Shown in pieces: positions 1 through 8,632 of a stretch of DNA of 64,000 nucleotides. This stretch comes from Lycium barbarum. Taxonomy: Eukaryota; Streptophyta; Magnoliopsida; Solanales; Solanaceae. A model generated the notes under the pieces. The model was not told the DNA's origin. It ran no database searches and saw nothing but the letters and a program-made list of their open reading frames with translations. The DNA lies in contig NC_083344.1 of the NCBI RefSeq assembly GCF_019175385.1, positions 59,148,782 through 59,212,781 of the forward strand. Reading direction: 5' to 3'. Made by a program: the position numbers and the translations under genes. Each line of letters starts with the position of its first letter. Positions within the stretch are counted from its first letter, which is position 1.

Positions 1-561
1 CATGCTCAGTACATATTTCGTACTGACCCCCTCTCTCCGGGGGCTGCGTTTATGCCCGCAGGTGCAGACATCGGTGATCCTCCGCAGTAGGCTTCACTTC
101 TTGCTTTCCGGAGTACTCTTATTTGGTCCGGAGTCCACTCTTGGTACAGACTCCTCTACTCTGTATATACTTTGTATATTTGACAGTTGGGTACGGCGGG
201 GCCCTGTCTCGCCATATGTTATGTTTTGAATTCGTAGAGGCCTGTAGTCATCTTTGTGGGGCGAGGGTCCTATGTGTATGTTGTCTGATTTTGCTTTCGG
301 GTCTTAAAGCGGTCTGTTTGATATGATGGCCCCAAATGGCCCTTCTGTATATATTTGTATTTTGACCGGCGATGCCTATTCCGCCGCTTTGTTTGAGTTT
401 GATTTGATATGACCGCTTAAGACATGTTTTCGAGATAAATTATGTTTGATATAACTTTTTGAAAAATTCTGAAATAAGTTTAGATTCGGAAATGAATATG
501 CGATTTGGTCTGGGTACCCAGGTAGGGTGCCAGTCGCGGCCCACGGGGCTGGGTCGTGACA
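1..561 (+). repeat. A1 5' LTR, 3' portion only
   Basis: This is the end of an LTR finishing in GGGTCGTGACA, followed four bases later by the primer-binding site. It holds the LTR double hairpin (6-43) and a GC-rich hairpin (195-213, arms GGCGGGG and TCTCGCC). The sequence pairs with 8070-8632 in the 3' LTR. About 2.3 kb of this LTR lies left of the window. Confidence 0.93.
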
Positions 562-565
562 AAAG

Positions 566-577
566 TGGTATCAGAGC
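566..577 (+). other. A1 primer-binding site (initiator Met-tRNA)
   Basis: TGGTATCAGAGC is complementary to the 3' end of plant initiator Met-tRNA and primes minus-strand cDNA synthesis. It begins four bases after the LTR terminus. Confidence 0.95.
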
Positions 578-618
578 GGTTTGTCCTCGGAATGTCTACA
601 GGCCGTGTCTCGTAGAGT

Positions 619-658
619 CTTGTTTATCGATGTGTTGTGCACCACGTCTATAAGCAGG
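619..658 (+). promoter_or_regulatory. A1 leader hairpin with palindromic loop (dimer-initiation-like)
   Basis: Outer arms CTTGTTTAT (619-627) and ATAAGCAGG (650-658) pair with G-U wobbles. After one mismatch, inner arms GATGTG (629-634) and CACGTC (643-648) pair. The apical loop is 8 nt and ends in GTGCAC (637-642), which is self-complementary. The same structure follows the primer site in every family here, at 14686-14725, 21564-21603, 35464-35503, 45445-45483 and 60745-60784 on +, and at 32632-32670 and 49176-49215 on -. The loop hexamer is GTGCAC in A and F and GCCGGC in B and C. Role as an RNA dimer or packaging signal is inference by analogy with the HIV-1 dimer-initiation loop. Confidence 0.7.
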
Positions 659-679
659 AAGCTACAGGGCATTTAGGAT

Positions 680-762
680 GTTACTTTCTTTGTAATCTTA
701 GATCGTGCGATAGAGCTGAGCTATTAGGATGATTTTGATCTGACTCGCCTTCGTGTTTGCAG
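680..762 (+). other. Candidate 3' splice sites upstream of A1 gag
   Basis: A pyrimidine-rich stretch ends in TTAG at 701, followed by a conserved ATCGTGCGATAGAGC segment. A second acceptor-like TTTGCAG ends at 762, three bases before the gag ATG. Families B and F keep the first TTAG and the segment; in E the acceptor reads TTAAG before the segment, and in C the TTAG is lost. Use of these acceptors is not shown by sequence alone. Confidence 0.35.
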
Positions 763-764
763 TG

Positions 765-2468
765 ATGCCTCCGAAGAAGGCAACGGCGGCCCAGAAGGGC
801 AAGGCGAGGATTGGAGAGACTAGCCAGGCACAGCGAGCTACCCGGGCTCGTGTTTATGATTTGCCTGAGGATGTGCCACAGTCTGAGGGGTCTGCTACAC
901 CCCCACCAGTACAACCTGAAGTAGGACCTTCGGCAGCTCCAGAGGTCCGTGTACCCGCACCTGAGGCTCCAGCTCCTCAGCCAGGGGCGGAGGATCGGAC
1001 CCTGAGGGAGGCTGTACAGTTGCTGACTACGCTGGTAGCAGGACAGGCTCGCAGACGCGGGCGGAGGGATGATGATGACGATGACAGGCGGGACAGCCTG
1101 CGAGTTCGGGAGTTTCTGTTGTGTGGGCCTCCAGAGTTCTTCGGGTCTAAGCCCGATGAGGACCCCCATGACTTTATTCGGGGGATGCGACGCTCACTGG
1201 ACCTGGTCAGGGCTTCTGAGACCGAGTCAGTTGAGCTGGCTTCACACAGGCTCCGAGATGTGGCTACTCATTGGTACGAGACTTGGGAGCTATCTAGGGG
1301 AGAGGGTGCCCCTCCAGCCACTTGGGATCAGTTTGTGACAGCATTCACCTGCCACTTTTTGCCACCAGAGTTACGGCGGGCACGAGCTGATCGGTTTTTA
1401 CGTCTGCAGCAGAGGGGTCGGAGTGTTCGCGAGTATAGCCTTGAGTTTGATTCTCTGGCCCGATATGCACCGGCCGTGGTAGCAGATATGTCCGATCGGA
1501 TGCACCGCTATGTTATGGGATTGGACCGGTATTTGGTAGACAGCTGTATGGCCGTGTCACTGCAGACAGATATGGATATTTCCCGGCTTCAGGCCTATGC
1601 GATGGGTATGGAGGACCGTCGTAGATCTGATCCTGCTGGCAGAGATCGAGACAGGAGGCCGCCCAAGAGGGCTAGATCCGCGGGTTACTCAAGAGATTCT
1701 CGAGGCGGACAGCATCAGCAGCAGCAGCAGTCTGATAGATATTTTCCTCCCTCCGGCCGGGGTACTCAGTCAGGCAGCCGGAGATTCGACAGTACGGGAC
1801 CGTCTGGGGCCGGTCAGAGCTCCAGAGCGGCAGGATCGCAGGTATCCAGGGGTCCCAGTCAGGCCAGACCACCTAGACCCCGTTGTCCACATTGCGGGAA
1901 GTCTCATCCCGGGGAGTGTTACCGAGCGACGGGAGCTTGTTTTTCTTGTGGCGGTCAGGGCCACTTTATGAGAGACTGCCCATTGGCTAGCGGTTCGGGT
2001 AGTGCGGCTCAGCAGACAGGGTCAGCCGCTGGTTCTTCCTCTGTCCCATCTACTGCACGCCCTGGAGGGCGGGGTATTCCAGCACCGGCAGGGCGCGGTC
2101 GAGGCCGCGGTGGCGCTTCAAGTTCTAGCGGTCCCTCGAACCGCATATATGCTTTGGCCAGCCGCCAGGATCAGGAGGCTTCGCCAAACGTTGTCACAGG
2201 TACATTACTGGTTTTCTCCAGATCTGTATATGCTTTGATTGACCCTGGCTCTACTTTATCATATATTTCCCCGCTCGTTGCTAGTAAGATTGGGATAGTG
2301 TCTGAGCCTATAGAGCCATTTGAGGTAGCCACGCCAGTTGGGGATTTTATTGTAGCGAGACAGATCTATAGGGATTGTTCTGTGACCATTTATGATCGTG
2401 CCACTAAGGCTGATTTGATAGAGTTAGACATGCTTGAGTTTGACGTCATTATGGGTATGGACTGGTAG
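765..2468 (+). CDS. gag: A1 gag and aspartic protease polyprotein
   Basis: About 567 codons from the ATG of MPPKK. An in-frame GTG four codons upstream gives a longer open frame, but the ATG matches A3 and the gag start of E. Order: basic and Pro/Ala-rich N-terminus, acidic DDDDD stretch near residue 110, capsid-like retrotransposon gag domain (about 125-300), Gln/Ser-rich linker, then two zinc knuckles near 375-410. The second knuckle is the classical CX2CX4HX4C. A retroviral-type aspartic protease follows with active-site DPGS near 498. Gag packages genomic RNA in cytoplasmic particles and the protease matures it. A TAG at 2466-2468 ends the frame straight after GMDW, where related elements read through into RT in the same frame. 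Confidence 0.9.
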   Translation: MPPKKATAAQKGKARIGETSQAQRATRARVYDLPEDVPQSEGSATPPPVQPEVGPSAAPEVRVPAPEAPAPQPGAEDRTLREAVQLLTTLVAGQARRRGRRDDDDDDRRDSLRVREFLLCGPPEFFGSKPDEDPHDFIRGMRRSLDLVRASETESVELASHRLRDVATHWYETWELSRGEGAPPATWDQFVTAFTCHFLPPELRRARADRFLRLQQRGRSVREYSLEFDSLARYAPAVVADMSDRMHRYVMGLDRYLVDSCMAVSLQTDMDISRLQAYAMGMEDRRRSDPAGRDRDRRPPKRARSAGYSRDSRGGQHQQQQQSDRYFPPSGRGTQSGSRRFDSTGPSGAGQSSRAAGSQVSRGPSQARPPRPRCPHCGKSHPGECYRATGACFSCGGQGHFMRDCPLASGSGSAAQQTGSAAGSSSVPSTARPGGRGIPAPAGRGRGRGGASSSSGPSNRIYALASRQDQEASPNVVTGTLLVFSRSVYALIDPGSTLSYISPLVASKIGIVSEPIEPFEVATPVGDFIVARQIYRDCSVTIYDRATKADLIELDMLEFDVIMGMDW

Positions 2469-3881
2469 TCTTCCTGTTATGCTATTGTCGACTGCCAGAA
2501 AAAGGTAGTCCGTTTTCAGTTTCCAGGGGAACCAGTCATAGAGTGGTTCGGATCTACTGCATCGCCGAGGGGTAAGTTTATTTCATACCTCAAGGCTAAG
2601 AAGATGATCCAGAAGGGTTACATCTATCATTTGGTTCGTGTGCACGATACTGCAGCGGAGGTACCTACTCTTCAGTCTGTCCCGGTCGTCAGTGAGTTTC
2701 CAGATGTTTTTCCTGATGAACTTCCTGGCCTTCCGCCTGAGCGGGAGATTGATTTTTCTATAGAGTTGATGCCGGATACGCAGCCTATATCTATTCCTCC
2801 GTACAGGATGGCACCGGCTGAGTTGAAGGAGTTGAAGGAGCATCTTAAAGATTTGCTGGATAAGGGCTTCATCAGGCCCAGCACATCACCCTGGAGAGCG
2901 CCGGTATTATTTGTCAGAAAGAAGGATGGGTCGTTGCGGATGTGTATTGACTACCGGCAACTGAATAAGGTGACTATTAAGAATAAATATCCCCTTCCCC
3001 GGATTGATGACTTGTTTGATCAGCTGCAGGGTGCTAGACACTTCTCCAAGATAGATCTGCGCTCAGGCTATCATCAGGTGCGAGTACGGGAGTCCGATAT
3101 CCCGAAGACTGCTTTCAGGACCCGGTACGGGCATTATGAGTTCAGAGTTATGTCTTTCGGGCTGACTAATGCTCCCGCAGTATTTATGGATCTGATGAAC
3201 CGGGTATTTCGGCCTTTTCTGGATATGTTTGTTATTGTATTTATTGATGATATTCTGATTTACTCGCGCTCAGCCGAGGAGCATTCAGATCATTTTAGGA
3301 CAGTACTTGGCATTCTCCGTCAGCAGAAGTTATATGCTAAATTCTCTAAATGCGAGTTCTGGTTGACTTCTGTGGCATTCTTGGGTCATATTGTCGGCGC
3401 AGACGGTATTCGGGTCGACACGCAGAAGATTGAGGCTGTGCAGAATTGGCCCAGGCCTACTACACCGACTGAGGTGCGCAGTTTTCTGGGATTGGCTGGG
3501 TATTATCGCAGGTTTGTGGAGGACTTCTCTTCCATTGCAGCACCACTGACGAGGCTTACCCAGAAAGCAGCAAAATTCCAGTGGTCAGATGCCTGCGAGC
3601 GCAGCTTTCAGATGCTGAAGGAGAGATTGATTACAGCGCCAGTTTTGGCTCTTCCAGAGGGGTCTGATGGGTATGTTGTATATTGTGACGCCTCTGGTAT
3701 TGGGATAGGATGTGTATTGATGCAGCACGGTCGAGTTATAGCCTATGCTTCCCGGCAGCTCAGACCGCACGAGAAGAACTATCCCACTCATGATCTTGAG
3801 TTGGCCGCGGTGATTCATGCATTGAAGATTTGGCGGCATTATTTTATATGGGGTCCATGTGGATATCTATACGGACCATAA
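2469..3881 (+). pseudogene. pol: A1 pol, first part: reverse transcriptase and most of RNase H
   Basis: The frame is the same as gag and has no further stop until a frameshift. Internal ATG 2604 is unlikely to be a real start. RT motifs appear in order: [12 protein letters not shown] (near 2930), SGYHQV (near 3060) and the catalytic FIDDILIYS (near 3240). RNase H follows with YCDAS (near 3680) and DLELAA (near 3795). Near 3842 a run of four T, against three in A2 and A3, shifts the frame, so this ORF ends in an unrelated tail at 3881 and loses the third RNase H acidic residue. Copies RNA to cDNA and removes the RNA strand. Considered broken because of the stop at 2466 and the frameshift. Confidence 0.9.
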
Positions 3882-5601
3882 GAGCCTCCAGTATATTTTT
3901 AAGCAGAAGGAGCTGAATCTGCGGCAGCGGAGATGGCTTGAGCTACTAAAGGATTACGATGTTGATATTCTGTACCATCCAGGGAAAGCCAACGTGGTAG
4001 CTGACGCGCTTAGCCGCAAGTCCGTAGGCAGTCTGGCTGATGTTCCATCTGATAAGAGAGATCTGGTTCGTGATATTCATCAGCTGGCCAGCCTCGGAGT
4101 TCGTTTGGCCGATTCTGGAGATTCTGGGATTTCTGTTCGCCCAGTTGCTGAGTCATCTATTATTCAGGAGGTAAAGCAGCGCCAGTTTCAGGATCCTCTT
4201 TTGATTCAGTACAGAGATGTGGCCCTTAATAAGACAAAGACCCAGTTTGAAATCTCGCCTGAAGGAGTATTATTGTACGACGGCAGGTTCTGTGTACCGG
4301 ACGTTGCGGGCATACGGCGGCAGATTATGGGCGAGGCACACTATGCCCGGTATTCTGTTCACCCTGGTTCCACTAAGATGTATCGGGACCTCAGGTGTTT
4401 GTATTGGTGGGACGGCATGAAGAAAGACATTGCTGAGTTTATTAGTCCGTGGCCGAACTGCCAGCAAGTCAAGGTCGAGCACCAGAAGCCCGGTGGCTTG
4501 TTACAGGAGATGGAGATTCCAGCCTGGAAATGGGAGATGATTAATATGGACTTCATTGTTGGGTTGCCGCGTACTCTACGCAGGTACGACTCTAATTGGG
4601 TTATTGTGGACAGGCTGACAAAATCAGCCCATTTCCTTCCGGTCCGGACTACATTTTCGGCTGAGGACTATGCCAGATTATACATCAGAGAGATAGTCAG
4701 ACTTCACGGGGTCCCTGTATCTATTATTACTGACCGAGGTGCTCAGTTTACAGCTAATTTCTGGAGGTCATTCCAGGAGGGATTAGGGACCCAGGTGACC
4801 CTCAGTACAGCTTTCCATCCTCAGACCGACGGGCAGGCCGAGCGCACTATCCAGACGCTCGAGGATATGTTACGGGCTTGCGTTATTGATTTCAGGGGCA
4901 GCTGGGATGATCATTTTCCACTTATAGAGTTTGCTTACAATAACAGTTATCACTCCAGCATTCAGATGGCCCCGTATGAGGCCCTTTATGGCAGGAGATG
5001 CAGATCTCCTATTGGCTGGTTTGACGTGGGCGAGACTAAGCTGATTGGGCCAGATGTGATCCAGGAGGCTGTGGATAAGGTGAAGCTCATTCGGGAGCGA
5101 TTGTTAGCTGCTCAGAGTCGACAGAAAGCGTATGCTGATAGGAGACGTCGACCGTTGGAGTTCCAGACTGGTGACTGGGTATTCCTGAAGGTGTCGCCTA
5201 TGAAGGGCGTTATGAGATTTGGCAGGAAGGGTAAGCTGAGTCCGCGGTACATCGGGCCATACCAGATTGTTCGGAGGATAGGCGCAGTCGCCTACGAGCT
5301 AGACTTGCCATCCGATTTGGAGTCCGTGCACCCGGTGTTTCATGTATCTATGCTGCGGAAATGTATTGGTGACCCTTCCAGGGTATTCCCAGTAGATGAT
5401 CTTCAGGTGACGGAGCAGCTATCTTATGACGAGCAGCCAATATCTATTCTGGATCGTCAGGTGAGGAGATTGCGCACTAAAGAGGTGCCTTCGGTCAAGG
5501 TTCTGTGGCGCAATAACAATCGGGAAGAGATGACTTGGGAGGCGGATGATGAGATGAAGAAGAGATTCCCCCATTTATTCCCTACGCCTCCTGTAATCTA
5601 G
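3859..5601 (+). pseudogene. pol: A1 pol, second part: RNase H end, integrase, GPY/F and chromodomain-like tail
   Basis: The frame resumes at YTDHKSLQ, the RNase H end. The integrase N-terminal zinc region is present but its first Cys is Trp (PWPNC; A2 has QCPNC), so zinc binding is probably lost. The catalytic triad is visible: Asp in MDFIVG (near 4549), Asp in TDRGAQF (near 4732) and Glu in GQAERTI (near 4840), at the expected D-35-E spacing. The GPY/F motif is at about 5245-5320. The last 55 codons (LDRQVRRLR to WEADDEM...PHLF) resemble the chromodomain-like end of Tekay/Del integrases, which in the family guides insertion to heterochromatin. Ends at TAG 5599-5601. Confidence 0.9.
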
Positions 5602-5700
5602 ATTCTCGTATTAGTTGTATTAATGAACGGATGGACCATGTGTGCTATATATAAGAATGGTTTTCCCGTTATGCTTGTGAGCCTTCATAAGATTTGTTTA

Positions 5701-5735
5701 ACATTCGGGGACGAATGTTCTTAAGGGGGGGAGAA
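5701..5735 (+). promoter_or_regulatory. A1 polypurine tract with preceding hairpin
   Basis: Arms ACATTCG and CGAATGT around a GGGA loop (5701-5718) form a perfect 7-bp hairpin. A purine tract, seven G then AGAA, runs into the LTR start. The tract primes plus-strand DNA. The same hairpin stands before the tract in A2, B, C and F, with loops GGGA, AAAA or AGGA and one arm mismatch in F. Confidence 0.88.
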
Positions 5736-6009
5736 TGTTAGGCCCCGTGTTTTCGTACAATTGGAAATCGAGAAATAATTATAACTCGGGTGTTAGAAGG
5801 GCATAAATTTAATTTTTGTGAATATGACTATGTTGGTTGTGAAATCTTTAATGCTAAGACCTCGGGGAAGGCCGAGGATAAATTTGGAATTTCGGAAATT
5901 AGTTTCGGGAATTACAAATCGGGACTTTTCAAGAAGTGGGCCAAAGAAAAAAAATTTCAATTGAAGCCCAAAGGAAAGAGAGGGGCCGGCCAAGCCCATT
6001 TTTAAAAGG

Positions 6010-6048
6010 GTCATGTGCTATGCACATGACCCCAAACGGATATATATC
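6010..6048 (+). promoter_or_regulatory. Candidate LTR promoter: 21-bp palindrome plus TATA box
   Basis: Perfect inverted repeat GTCATGTGC-TAT-GCACATGAC at 6010-6030, then TATATATC at 6041-6048. A2 has the same at 11633-11671. A3 (58034-58070) keeps the eight outer arm bases but has a different 5-base centre. An arm-conserved, centre-variable palindrome directly upstream of a TATA box suggests a dimeric transcription-factor site. The transcription start is probably about 30 bp downstream (inference). Confidence 0.55.
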
Positions 6049-7055
6049 ACTATGAAGTCTTAGCAATTTAGATCAAATCAAAAAAATCAAGAACACACCA
6101 AGAACCAAAGGGGTTCGGCCGAGAGCAATAGGGAAGAGGAAAAAAAATTCCAAGCTTTCTTGTGATCCAAAAATCTTGTTCTTCTCATATTTGTGAAGTA
6201 CTCAAGGCCCTCTTCAACGGGGTATAATTAGTTTGGCACGAGATCGACGTTTGCGACAAGTCGGGGTTTCAAGGAAAGGTATGAATTTTGTCCCTTTTAT
6301 GTTATAGAATTGATATGAATATGCTAAGGATTGTAAATTGATAGAAATCCCGTGACTTGGATGTTGGGGAAACAAACGTGGGTGTGTGTGGAGTGTGTAT
6401 TGGCCGTGACTTATGGAAGAAAGAAATGGTTTGAATTGATCTTGTTTAAGTTGGCATAATGTGTTGTTGTGATCCTTATATCGTAAATGATTAATTGTTG
6501 AATTAAATTGGCGGTGGAAAACGAATTCGGATATTATCGGAAAGCGTATACCTTCGGTATCGCAATGTATATCAATGTATATTTTGGGTGCTAGAGACTT
6601 TAGATATGACTTTGCAATGATATTGATGAATTCGGAATGAAACGACGTTAGTTAGAGTGTTCGTCGTGAATTTTAATGTTTTGAAGAATTATGGAAACTA
6701 ATGGATTTTTGGTGCAATTTTGTGTATGTCTTAGATTGAATTTGGAATGTGTTTGACTAGTGTTGGATGGGTAAATGAATGCACTTATGTGAATATAGAA
6801 TTGGGATTTTGAAAGTTTGAACGGAAGTTGCCAACTTAAGAAATTATGTAGAACTTTGAAGCTAGGGTGACTTGATTGTTGTTTATATTGTTTGGTTGAT
6901 GTGTGGGCTGTTGTGGTTGGTTAATTTGAGCCGAGCTTCGCCTCGGGGATGTTAGATTTATAGGGGAAATGCTGCCGAAATTTCGGTAGGCAAATATGGA
7001 ATTAAAGGCAATTTTAAGCCTAAGAATCTCAATTGGTAACTTTGACCATTTGCAG

Positions 7056-7107
7056 ATTTTTGACGAAACGGGACGGGACTTTTGGAGGAGCTTACGACAT
7101 CTGTGAG
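7056..7107 (+). other. Exon-like block inside the A1 LTR
   Basis: Preceded by an acceptor-like CATTTGCAG and followed by a donor-like GAG/GTATGTAAAGC. The same arrangement occurs in A2 (12686-12737), A3 (59093-59144), B (20032-20078), D (43326-43376), G (56047-56097) and, on -, in F (near 51130-51185). Lengths are 47-52 nt although the sequence between differs. Upstream, each LTR also has a GTAAG or GTATG donor. Splicing is a hypothesis. Confidence 0.4.
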
Positions 7108-8075
7108 GTATGTAAAGCTTCCCACTCCTTCATTTGGCATATCCTAGTGTACTGGTAGAATATGAGACCTCCCGGAGCATTTCTGCTCCTCGAAACCCGA
7201 TCCACAGAAAAGTTACTATTCATTCAATTCGATTGAAGCCTAAAGGCACCCTTTTGGCTAGAATGCCACTATTCGTCCGAAACCTATCGTAATGTGGTCG
7301 GGTAACCTAGAAATGATTATGTATAACCCTTGGCATATAACTGCTCGTAAAAATATGTTCGCCACCTCACTTCGACTCGAGGTGGATTCGCTACCCCAAA
7401 ATGCCCGATTTGCCTTCGGGCCATCTTTGAGAATAAAGTTGAAAGTACTACTTCTGATCTTTGGAACATCCTCCTACGGGGTATGTTGGGACTATTCGAT
7501 GCGCAAATCTATGTTTTGAACTATATGGACCATTTTGGAATCGTTTTGCAAAATGAAACTTTATGTCGGCTAAGTAATCGACTATTTTGTATTCTAATAT
7601 GACTTATGAGTTCACTTCGCTTTGAAAGACTATTTTGAAATACGATTTGCATTTGTTTGCTCACGACTCCGCTCGTGCCTTATTATGACTTCGTCCACCG
7701 GTTCCCGGGCCGGTTTTGATTCGTGCGCTGTATGATAAATTCGGCTGTATGCTGTGTTACGGTTCCCGAGGCTTCGCCATAGGGCCCGGTTCCGTTTGGA
7801 GTTATGCTGTGATATGGCTCGGGACGCGATACGCTCACCGATGATTATGATTATGTTCGGGGATGTACGGAGATTTGAAACCTTCTGGTGTTATGCTGTG
7901 TGTGGCGCCAGCGTCGGAGTGGCGACCACGTTCTTAAGCGTTTGCATGATTTTATTTGCATAAAATATATGTATATGATTCCGATGCAGATTTGACATAC
8001 CAGTTTGTACCCCACTTTGATATCTGATTTGCTTTCGGTTTTGATCCATAATTCTGTACTCCGTGCTTTACATGC

Positions 8076-8113
8076 TCAGTACATATTTCGTACTGACCCC
8101 CTCTCTCCGGGGG
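8076..8113 (+). promoter_or_regulatory. LTR double hairpin, reference copy in A1
   Basis: Hairpin 1: TCAGTAC, 7-nt loop, GTACTGA. Hairpin 2 follows directly: CCCCC, 7-nt loop, GGGGG. Other copies on +: 6-43, 13697-13734, 21038-21075, 35116-35153, 41800-41837, 44210-44247, 44934-44973, 57130-57167, 60119-60156. On -: 27350-27387, 46750-46787, 49733-49770. Every family has it, about 0.4-0.6 kb before the LTR end. Function unknown; an RNA structure in the R or U5 region is likely given the covariation in E. Confidence 0.7.
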
Positions 8114-8632
8114 CTGCGTTTTATGCCCGCAGGTGCAGACATCGGTGATCCTCCGCAGTAGGCTTCACTTCTTGCTTTCCGGAGTACTCTTATTTGGTCC
8201 GGAGTCCACTCTTGGTACAGACTCCTCTACTCTGTATATACTTTGTATATTTGACAGTTGGGTACGACGGGGCCCTGTCTCGCCATATGTTATGTTTTGA
8301 ATTCGTAGAGGCCTGTAGTCATCTTTGTGGGGTGAGGGTCCTATGTGTATGTTGTCTGATTTTGCTTTCGGGTCTTAAAGCGGTCTGTTTGATATGATGG
8401 CCCCAAATGGCCCTTCTGTATATATTTGTATTTTGACCGGCGATGCCTATTCCGCCGCTTTGTTAGAGTTTGATTTGATATGACCGCTTAAGACATGTTT
8501 TCGAGATAAATTATGTTTGATATAACTTTTTGAAAAATTCTGAAATAAGTTTGGATTCGGAAATGAATATGCGATTTGGTCTGGGTACCCAGGTAGGGTG
8601 CTAGTCGCGGCCCACGGGGCTGGGTCGTGACA

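Larger units (their letters stand above)
1..8632 (+). mobile_element. A1: Ty3/Gypsy (Tekay/Del-like) coding element, 5' LTR cut by window edge
   Basis: The order is partial 5' LTR, primer site, gag-protease, RT-RNase H-integrase, polypurine tract and full 3' LTR. The visible 5' LTR (561 bp) matches the last 563 bp of the 3' LTR with five substitutions and one 1-bp indel by eye, about 1% divergence, so insertion was recent. The pol reading frame has one in-frame stop (2466) and one frameshift (near 3842). The base after the 3' LTR (8633) is in the middle of an RT gene of the same family, so A1 is nested in A2. The left target duplication lies outside the window. Lineage assignment rests on domain order, long LTRs and the integrase tail, and is moderately sure. 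Confidence 0.93.
5736..8632 (+). repeat. A1 3' LTR (about 2.9 kb)
   Basis: Runs from TGTTAGGCCCCG to GGGTCGTGACA and carries no gene. Internal landmarks in order: palindrome and TATA-like box (6010-6048), donor-like AAAGGTATG (GT at 6279), CCGAAATTTCGG palindrome (6975-6986), exon-like block (7056-7107), ACCGG...CCGGT hairpin (near 7697), double hairpin (8076-8113), GC-rich hairpin (near 8265). Short ORFs in it are not conserved as proteins. Confidence 0.93.

Noticed and set aside
3585..3839. Minus-strand frames inside RT-RNase H (also 8966-9484, 63765-63965)
   Set aside because: Shadow frames of the pol gene on the other strand.
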